In this document: positions 55,861-64,000 of the stretch, in pieces
Layout of the letters: every line of letters begins with the position of its first letter
Numbering within the stretch: the first letter of the stretch is position 1
Source: Brachionus plicatilis
Taxonomy: Eukaryota; Rotifera; Eurotatoria; Ploima; Brachionidae
DNA: 64,000 nucleotides
Reading direction: 5' to 3'
Assembly (NCBI GenBank): GCA_010279815.1
Contig: QEOQ01000573.1
Location: forward strand, 552,839-616,838
Translations under genes and position numbers: made by a program
Notes under the pieces: generated by a model
Database searches by the model: none
Seen by the model: the letters and a program-made list of their open reading frames with translations, nothing else
What the model was told of the DNA's origin: nothing

Positions 55861-57460
55861 GGATTCCGCTTTTTATTCATATCAACTTCCATAATTTTTA
55901 TTTGAATTATTCAAAAATTACTTTAAAGTTGAACTTTTACTTTTTTAATAAATATTAAAATCCTTAATTTTTAATCTTTTATCTTCTCTCCCTTGATTAT
56001 TAAACAATAATGCGTGAAAATTTTGTTACGAATTTTGTAAAAACAAAGAATTCAATAAAACACATTTTTTTTACTTTTTTCTCAACAAAAAAAATAAACT
56101 TGATTTTGACGAATTATTTTTAAGTTAATTTTTTATCAAATCAACTAAATAACTCAAGTCGAAACTTCACGTCAGAAAATTTAATAAATTCTATTTATTT
56201 TGTTTTCAAAACATCAAATTTTATTAATAAATAATAAAAACAATAACAGAGCTGAATTAAAGTGGGGAACCGAAATGATTAAGATGTTACACCAACGATA
56301 TTTATCGTATACATGCCCAGATGATCATTATATTTTTATATCAGATTTAAGCTGCTTATTAGCCTTAACAAATGTAAATATGATTTTATGTTGATAAAAA
56401 AGCCATTATTTTACTATTATTTTAATATTTTAATATTATTATTTTAAGAAAAAATTTCGAATGGTGAAAATTAATAATTCAATTTGATTTTTGTCGAATT
56501 AAATTATTTCAAATTGATTAAATTAAAATAATAATGTCAAAATTAGCTATTTCTCAAAAGAACCTTTCTTTAGTCATTTTTTTTTCAATTTCCATCTTAA
56601 ATTATTAGGTGAATTATTAAAAAAAAGAATTTTATAAGCAAAAGACAATATTCTTTCCAGTATTCTATGCTGAAATGTATATAAACCATACTTTTCTAGA
56701 AAATTGTTAATTTCAACAAAGTTATTAGCTTGAATAATTTTTATTTACAACTAATGAGATACTTCAAGCAAGTTTCGAAAAGTTCAGATTTTGATCAATT
56801 TTAAGACCCAAAAGTCTTATTTCATTAACTTTCATTGATACAATTAAATATAATTATCTCTCATTAAAAATTTTAAAATCTATGCTAAATGACCCTTCTT
56901 CTAATAAATCTTTTTCCTTCGACTTGTTACTTATTTCCAAGTACTTTAAAATTGAATCCTCAAAAATTACAGTAAATATAAACCAACTTAAAGAAAATCT
57001 TAAGATTAATTTGTAATGATGGTATATCTGATTCAATTTGGTGATGTCTTAGCAATTTAAAATTTAAACATTACAGAATTCTCTTAAATGAGCTAATTCG
57101 AAATAAAAGAAATTCATAAAATTTGGTCCGAGTTTTCTTGCCTTCTAACTTTCAAAATCGGTCTTTTTTCTTTTTTATTTATTATTTTTATATAATTTTT
57201 TTTTATCTGTAATTTTTTAATTTTGACTTCTCCTTATATTAGGAGGTTAATTCATCAATAAATAAATATTGACAACTTTTATTTCATTTCTACAGAGATG
57301 TATAAATTCAAGAATATTTGTTTTTTTTTTAAAGTTAATTGATTTAAAATAATAATGTCAAAATTAGCTTTTACTCAAAAGAACCTGTACTTTGACAATT
57401 TGATTCTCAATTTTCTTTTTTCCAACATTCGGTATACTAAATAAAACACGAATTTTTAAA
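55861..57460. other. Region downstream of RIOK3
   Basis: A near-identical block (AATAATGTCAAAATTAGCT, then CTCAAAAGAACCT) occurs twice in the same orientation, at about 56525-56575 and 57345-57392, 820 bp apart. The DNA between may be an inserted or duplicated unit; no gene was recognised in it. A 64-codon frame at 56200-56394 is not convincing. Confidence 0.4.
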
Positions 57461-57466
57461 ATAAAA

Positions 57467-57472
57467 TTTATT
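57467..57472 (-). terminator. Poly(A) signal for RIOK3
   Basis: AATAAA on the minus strand about 50 bp after the RIOK3 stop codon. Confidence 0.4.
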
Positions 57473-57523
57473 TTAATGATTACTCAAAACAATTATTTTT
57501 TGGATAAATTAAAAAATTTTAAT

Positions 57524-59193
57524 TTAATTTTCTATTTTATCATCACTTAAATCCTCACAGTCCAAATTAGTCTTATGTTTAAGTCGCTGCATGCTAAGCT
57601 CATAATAATAATCAAAATTGAATTCCTTTTCTTTGCTTTTTTTTGGGTCCTCTTCCTTTAAGTGAGTCTTTAGCTCCATTTGTTTATCTTTAGTATATTT
57701 TTGAATCTGTGACAAAAAGTATTCGCCTTCGCCAGTAAACTTCATGCCAGTCACTTCATTGAATATTTCCTCCCCAGTCTTAACCTTTTCCAGCTTGCGA
57801 TTAGTGAAAAACTTGAAAATGTTCTGGCAGTCTCTGAGCAAAAATTCATAGCCCATGGGATGAATAGGCTCGACCGATTGTGACACATCAATCACCCAGA
57901 CTTTTTCATCGTGCCATAGCAAATTAAACTGGTTAAAGTCAGCATGAACTAGGTTGCATTTATGGTAGAGATCTTTAATTAGCTGGATACATTGGTGATA
58001 AGCATTTACAAGTTGAGTTTCATCTAAATTGGCATCTTTAAGCTTAGGTGCTGGCACATTGTCTTTTCCTATAAATGACATGATCAAAATTTGTTTTTTC
58101 AAGACAACCACATCGGGACATGGGATCTCGAACTTTCTCATTTTCATCAAATTGTGCATTTCCTTTTCAGCCCAGAGGCGCACCACCTTCTGTGGATTCA
58201 AATGCTTGAATCTGTCTTTGAACCTGTAGTCTTCAGCTATGTATTTTTCCCTGGTTTTAAATTCATTTAAAGTTGTTTTAAACACCTTGGCCACACATTC
58301 TTTGGGCACCAGAATTTCTTGAGTCTTGCCTCCTGGTGCGTAGAAAATGGTCGCTTCTTTGCCAGTCGAAATAACGCCACCTATTGAATCTAGAATGTCT
58401 GCGTTCACAAGTTTGAATAAGACAAGCTTGGTTTTTGGATCAAGAGCCATCATGTTGGTTGACTTGTCTTGTTTGTCATGGACTCGGTTGATTCTTCTTT
58501 TTTCGGACTGTGAGTGCATTTTCAGGGTGTTGTAAACTTGGTTTGATAGTTTCATGTCGATTCCGTGGCTGTCGCCAGTCTCAAACTCTGGCGGAAATAG
58601 GTTCATTATTTTGGATGCATTGTGGCGGTAGTTAAGAAGCAAATCGTGCTTTGAAATCATTTTGTCTCCCTTGCCACTAATGCCATTTTTAAAAACAATT
58701 TTTTGAAATTCTATTAAAAAAATTAAAAAAAAAAAAATTTCTATTCAAATTTTAACTGACCATCTTCTGACTCGCTGGAAGTGTAAATTTCTTCTTTGGT
58801 CGAAAAGTTCAGCTCATTTTCCTCTTTGGCATCGATGGGATGAACTGACTTGAATTTTTCGTAAGATATAGAAATGTGACTGTTCTTATTTTCATGGCTT
58901 TCTTTTGACTTCAGCAAATTGTCGTATTCTTTGTCAAATTCTAGTTGTAAAAGCTGGGCCAAAATAAGATCATTATCAGTTTTGGCATCGTTTTCCAGAA
59001 ATTCAGACGGAATAACTAATTCATTGTCATTGGTTTCGGCTTGACTTCCTGAAGAAAATTTACTGTCATCATATTTGGATTCTTGTTCATTTAAGTCTAA
59101 AGCTAGCTGTTCGCTCATTACTTCATTAAGTGAATGGACCACGGGAGTTTGAGACAATTTAGCCCATGGACATGAATTGGGTATTGCGCTCAT
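57524..59193 (-). CDS. RIOK3: Serine/threonine kinase RIO3
   Basis: Two exons on the minus strand: 59193-58761 and 58710-57524 (phase 1 intron of about 50 bp), giving 539 residues against about 519 in human. The start is the ATG at 59193 (MSAIPNSCPWAKL); an in-frame TTG further upstream was rejected. The N-terminal exon carries SCPW, VMSEQLALDL and LILAQLLQLEFDKEYD, all RIOK3-specific. The kinase domain shows STGKEATIFYA (P-loop), AKVFK (ATP-binding Lys), LVHADFNQFN (catalytic Asp and metal Asn) and IDVSQSVE (metal-binding Asp). RIOK3 is an atypical kinase associated with late pre-40S ribosome maturation and, in mammals, innate signalling. The C-terminal tail is Lys/Glu-rich. The 5' neighbour region is empty. 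Confidence 0.95.
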
Positions 59194-62100
59194 TTTAATT
59201 GCAATCAAGGTATTTTAACCTATACTTAAAACTAAAAGAAAATTAGTACGAATTCAAAAAATAATTAATTTTATAACAATTTATTTCACAATAATTTATT
59301 TTATTATGCAAATAATTTCAAAATTTATATTATGCGATTCACTCAGTTTTCACAAACACACACAGGCATCATTTTCTAAATTAAAAAATTTTTAAAATAA
59401 TTTATTCAAATTTATTAAACAGATTTATTAATTTCACGAAAAAATATTCAAATTTGTCTGCAAACTGATTGATGAGATGTTTGTAAGAAAAATTGAATCC
59501 AAATTTTCCATGATTTAAAATTTTAGACAAAGGAAATAATTTAACAAAATTCAAAATTAATAAGCTAAATTCAATTAAGCAATTTGTAAATTTTTCTTGT
59601 CAAATTACTGAAAATGTCATGCAATTTTTATTAAAGATTTAAGACCTCAAAAAAGCTATAAATACAATTTTAATTGTTTTTAAATTTTTTTTTATACTTG
59701 AATTTAATGTGAGATTGAATGATTCTTTTTGTTAAATTTAAAAATTGGATATTATGAGAAAGGTTTTTTATTTTTTTCTCAAATTAATAATATGTAAATT
59801 TAAAGACAATATTATAAATGTAAAAATCGATTTTTTTTTAAATTGCGAAACATTATAGCTTTAATTAAACCGGAATTTTAGAAAATCATTTTTGACTATT
59901 TATTGAATTTTTTATTTTTTTATACTAAAAATTACTTGCTATTTTTGTTTTCTTTTTTTATGTATTTTTTTTTTAAATTTTATTATCTGTGTCAATTCAA
60001 TTCTCAGATTTAGACTCAAGAGATTTAGTAAAGCAATAAATAAAACAATTGAGTTTATTTTAGAATTTATTAAATGGAAATCCAAGTTATAATAAATAAT
60101 AATTAGTGGTTCTAAAAATTCGGTTTTAAAATAAATTATTTAAAATAGCAATGTCTTTCTAATTTTTTATTAATTAAAAAATCATAATCATGCTAATTGT
60201 TTTATTTAAATTAAAATCATTGCTAATCAATTTAAGAATTCAAATTTGAATTTTTGGTTTTTTTAGTAAATGATTCGCCTCGTCTTGACTTGGATTCTTG
60301 TAAAATTATGGTTAAGTTTTACTTCATTTTACATAATCCCATAAGGTACTCTAGTTGTTACATCTTTTAAGAAAAAAACTCTTAAAAAAAGATATCAACT
60401 AAACCAAAAGATTTTTTTAAATATTATATATGAAACTAAAAGGATTTTTAAATAGCAATTTTCAGTCTCAAAAATAGGCTACGATTTTTTTCAGAAATTG
60501 ATCAAAGATTCGTAAAAACGATTCTAGACTTTTTCTGTAGAAGCATAAATATTATGTAATTAAATTACCAGAGTGTCTAGAATTGATTCTTAAATATTTT
60601 TAAACCGATTAAGCTTATCTTATCCTACAATGCTCAGTTATAAAATTTTAAATTTCAATGACTTATCAAAGAAGTAACTCAATCGATTACTAAATATTTT
60701 ATTTTTTAGTTTACTAGAAAGCCTTTTTAATAGTAAAAAAGGATAAGCCTATCTTCAACTGATCTGTTTAAAAATTAATTTAAAAATTTAAAATTTTGCT
60801 AGGAATTCTTGGTAAAAAAATATCATTTAATAAAAAAGATGAATGTCTTTGTATTTTACTTTTAATTTAAAAAAAAAGGAAAATATATCAACTAATAAAA
60901 AATACTAATAATTTTTCTTTTTTAACTTTCTAAAACAAAACTCAATTTTTAGCTTTCTTTTAAAAAAATTATTTTATTTTTTGCCAATAGAATTTCATGG
61001 TAATAAATTACTGTTAAATTGTATAAAAAGGATTAAATATTTTATTTATTTTTTAATATCAATATCTTTTTTTGGGGTAATCAAATATTCTGAATTAAAA
61101 ATAAAAGTGTTCTTTTACGCCTATAAGATTTTTGCAAAAACAATTAAGACACTGGTTTATAATACTTAAGATTCATGAAAATTCATAATAAGGAATTAAT
61201 TTTTTATAAAAAATATTTCTTAAAATCGATTATTATTATTATTATCATTATTATTTGTTTTCAATTTACGCTAATTTTGGTGATGATTTAAATTTGAAAA
61301 AATGAAAAGAAAGAATATAGATTTTTACAAATTTTGAGAGTAAAATGTATTTTTTAACTGATTTAATGATTTTATTTAGAGAATCGCCTAATAAACTAGC
61401 TGCTGGTAATTTTTTTTTTGATTTTGGATAAACATGTTTTATAAAAAATATCGTGTGTTGAGTGTCTTTAATTTTGGCAGAAATTATTTTGAATAAAAGT
61501 TTTATTCTATATTTTATTTCGAACCATATTTTCCTTATTTAAAAAGTTCAAGTTCCCAATTCTTGAGGGAGTTGAAAAATTTCGAATTTTAATTATTAAA
61601 TCAATCAAGACTTTTCAAAGTATGAAATTTCTTTTTCGATAAAACCGTTCAAGTTTGGAATCCATTATAGAATTTTACCTCTTCCGTCTAATTTTGTTCT
61701 TTCTATGGCTTTTATTATTTTTGAAAGCAAATGTATCAACGAAGAAAAAAAAATTTGAATTAATTGAAAAAACAATTTTAATTTTTTTACTAAATGATGA
61801 AAACAAAACAATGTTTTTATCAATGATTTTTGAGTAATTTTTCAAAAAAAATTATATCAAAATATGGGCGTTTTTAAATAAAAAATTAAATTTTTTTGAA
61901 AAATTTTTATTTATTAATGTTTTTTTTCGAACAATGTTTGTCAATCAATAAGTTTATAAGATTGACTAAAAGCTTTTCGGAAAATATCTGCAAAATAATT
62001 AAAAAAAAAAAATTTTTTTTTAATATCGGTATGACTAAAACCTGCCATAAAATCTTTAAGTAAATTAAAAAGAAATTAATAGAGAACTATTTTAAATGAA

Positions 62101-62298
62101 TTTAAAAGTTTATCAGGCAATTCTCAAAGTCAAAATTAGCATGTCCAAAGTTAAAGAGCTTTTTTTATTCCTTATACAATGTGAATCTTTTTTTCAAAAA
62201 ATTATTTTATTCATATTAATATTATCAATTATCTGAAAACAATTGAAATGTTTTTCTTTCTGAATTACTTTCTAGAACCTTTGCTTGTCATTTTTTTT
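59194..62298. other. Intergenic, upstream of RIOK3
   Basis: RIOK3's promoter should be at the left end; CACAAACACACACAGGC near 59350 is the only non-A/T patch. An (ATT)n run at 61229-61255 resembles a LINE tail. Open frames at 60981-61169 and 61655-61837 have only A/T-driven composition and are not called. Confidence 0.45.
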
Positions 62299-62724
62299 TA
62301 AATCATAAACTAAATGATCAAGACACTTTAAATCAATTAATATGCTTTGCTCATCCGCAACAATTTTTAAATTAAAAAAGATTGAAAAATTTTAAAAATT
62401 TTTAATTTTTTTGAGAAATTTCATAAAAATTATTTTAAAAAAATTTCAAGTCAAAGTCAGATTTTGACTTGAAATTTTATTATCATATTTGACCTTGACT
62501 CTAATTTTTTTTTAAAACAAATTTAGATTAATTAAACAGAAAGATTCAAAAAATTTTGGTTTATCATTTAATAAAAATATCATTTTAATCAAAATCACTA
62601 AAATATAAAAACCTTTAAAATTTTGATAATTTTTAAATCTATTTTTAATTACAAATTGTTGCGGATGAGCGGAACATATTAAATGATTTGAAGTGTCTTG
62701 CTCATTTAGTTTATGATTTTGAAA
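62299..62724. mobile_element. Foldback/TIR element with about 75-bp arms
   Basis: AAATCATAAACTAAATGATC, AAGACACTTTAAATCAATTA and TGCTCATCCGCAACAATTTT at the left occur inverted at 62645-62724 with few changes. The middle (62375-62640) is A/T-rich with AAGTCAAAGTCAGA/TTGACTTGA words like those of the element at 44304. No target duplication was found. Confidence 0.75.
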
Positions 62725-64000
62725 TAAATTTCAAGCATTTGTCGGAAAATTTTGACAAATCTTCATATTTTGTTTATTTTGAGGTACATTTTTGACAATT
62801 GCCCAACTAAGGTTTTCGTAATTTAGATCTCAAATCGATAAAGCCAAAAAAAGTATTTTTTTAATTATTAAAAATAAATATCCTTTTTTTATATGATTTA
62901 ATTACTCTAAAAGATTTAAAGAGCAATTTAGTCTAATAAAAAATACTTATAAATTTTGAAAATTAAATGAAAATATGATTTTTTTTATGTTTAATTAATA
63001 AAATGATCCAGTTTATAAAAGTATTGAGAAGATACGATTTTTCAAATATTTTTTGACTGAAATAAAAATTTAGTTTAAATAACATTATAGAGACATTTTA
63101 AAATTATTATGAAATTAAATTTTACAGCAACCAGCAAGAACAAATTCCATTTTTATTTCATAAATTGAAGAAAAAATTTTGGAATATTCATTTAAATAAT
63201 TCGATTGCTGATTTTTTTTAAATATTAAATTGTTTTCTGGGAAAAAGATATTTTAATTTTTATTTAAAGAAATAATTAAAAATAAAAAAGGCTGCTTTCA
63301 AAAAAATTTTAATATAAAGAAATTCATTTTTCAAAAACTACTTAATTTCAAGAATTACCTTCATTTTAGACCTAAAAATCTGAGTCAAAATTAAAATAAT
63401 AAAAATATATAGTAACATTTTAATTTTTAAGTCTGTCTTTAAAATTGAACGCTTTATTCAAATCGTTATTTAATTTGAATATTTGATTCATAAGAAACGG
63501 AAAAGCAAAATTCAAAATCAATAAAAGATAAGCATTTTAATCATGTAGATTCAATGACTGATTATGAATAAATTTTCAAAAAATGAATTGATGTAAATTC
63601 AGTATTTTCGTGATTATTTGCTAATGATGAATCAACAAACTGGAAATAGGAACAAATATTGACTAAGATTGAACTAAAACTTAAAGCATCTTTCTGAGCT
63701 GCTAAAATTTTTGATAATTATAAATTTTGTTCCTCGTTTTTGCTTGCTTTACTTAAATTATGTTTTATTTAGGAATTGTTTAAGTTCTTATAAATTTATA
63801 TGTTCTTTGTTTTTTCTGGATTTTGTTTGTTAAAAAAATTTAAATTTAGTCAAATAATTAATATTTTATGATTTTCTTTTCAAATGAAAAATTTCCTCTG
63901 TTTTTTTGACGGATTTAAAATACATATAAAAAAGGTTGCTTTCGCAAAATTAAGTAGAATTCAATTTTTTTATAAAATAGATTTTTGTGCCATGCAACCG
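62725..64000. other. AT-rich right edge, nothing recognised
   Basis: No ORF, repeat end or RNA gene could be supported to the window edge. Confidence 0.5.

Noticed and set aside
56200..56394. 64-codon plus-strand frame with mixed composition
   Set aside because: The stretch after NRAELKWGTEM looks mildly coding, but no start context, partner exon or family can be supported.
58029..58535. Two plus-strand open frames
   Set aside because: Antisense to the RIOK3 kinase domain; no features of their own.
60981..61837. Two short hydrophobic open frames
   Set aside because: Ile/Phe/Lys/Leu-rich only because of A/T-rich DNA; no other sign of coding.
1..64000. tRNA, rRNA or other structured RNA genes
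   Set aside because: I scanned for tRNA-like boxes and long conserved G+C-rich RNA segments and saw none that could be supported by eye; a covariance-model search would be decisive.

Overview
This is an animal nuclear genome window, very AT-rich (by eye about three quarters A+T), with mostly short introns of about 40-60 bp and a large load of transposon debris. The animal assignment rests on two DEG/ENaC channel genes, a metazoan-specific family. It is supported by clear orthologues of FHAD1, crooked neck (CRNKL1), RAB21 and RIOK3, two SLC13 transporters and a SMYD-type fragment. The base composition, short introns and channel sequence resemble a monogonont rotifer such as Brachionus, but that genus call is inference only.

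Layout. 1-2700: 5' part of an FHAD1-like gene on the minus strand, running off the left edge. 4169-6368: a complete Mutator-like (MULE) DNA transposon with an intact 580-residue transposase. 8577-15134: crooked neck (minus), whose 4.4 kb second intron holds several transposons. 15.5-22.3 kb: a nest of TIR elements and two 5'-truncated non-LTR retrotransposons. 22.9-27.6 kb: two tandem DEG/ENaC genes sharing an almost identical 439 bp core. 29.2-30.0 kb: RAB21. 33.5-37.3 and 40.5-45.5 kb: two tandem SLC13 genes, the second with a frameshift and degraded signature motifs. 46.06-47.0 kb: a decayed MULE with a SWIM-type zinc finger remnant. 47.95-50.9 kb: an unrecognised HExxH protein (minus). 53.7-54.9 kb: a MYND/SET (SMYD-like) fragment (minus). 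57.5-59.2 kb: RIOK3 (minus). 59.2-64 kb: no gene seen.

The host genes are unrelated housekeeping, transport and channel genes; nothing suggests an operon. The clearest local histories are two tandem duplications (DEG/ENaC, SLC13), one showing probable gene conversion and the other showing decay of the second copy. The transposon content is unusually readable. Target-site duplications of 9 bp (MULE and foldback MITEs), 8 bp (hAT-like), TA (pogo/mariner-like) and 7 or 11 bp (LINE insertions) can be seen directly, as can nested insertions that order events in time.

The most novel-looking features are: MULE-type families each carrying its own short subterminal motif (TATAGAA, TAAAACATA, AAAGTAAAA); AT-rich elements built around a private palindrome (GGTTAACC, ATTCGAAT, AATCGATT); the HExxH protein; and the gene-conversion tract between the channels. 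Exon boundaries were read by eye from GT/AG sites, frame and homology, so they are predictions.
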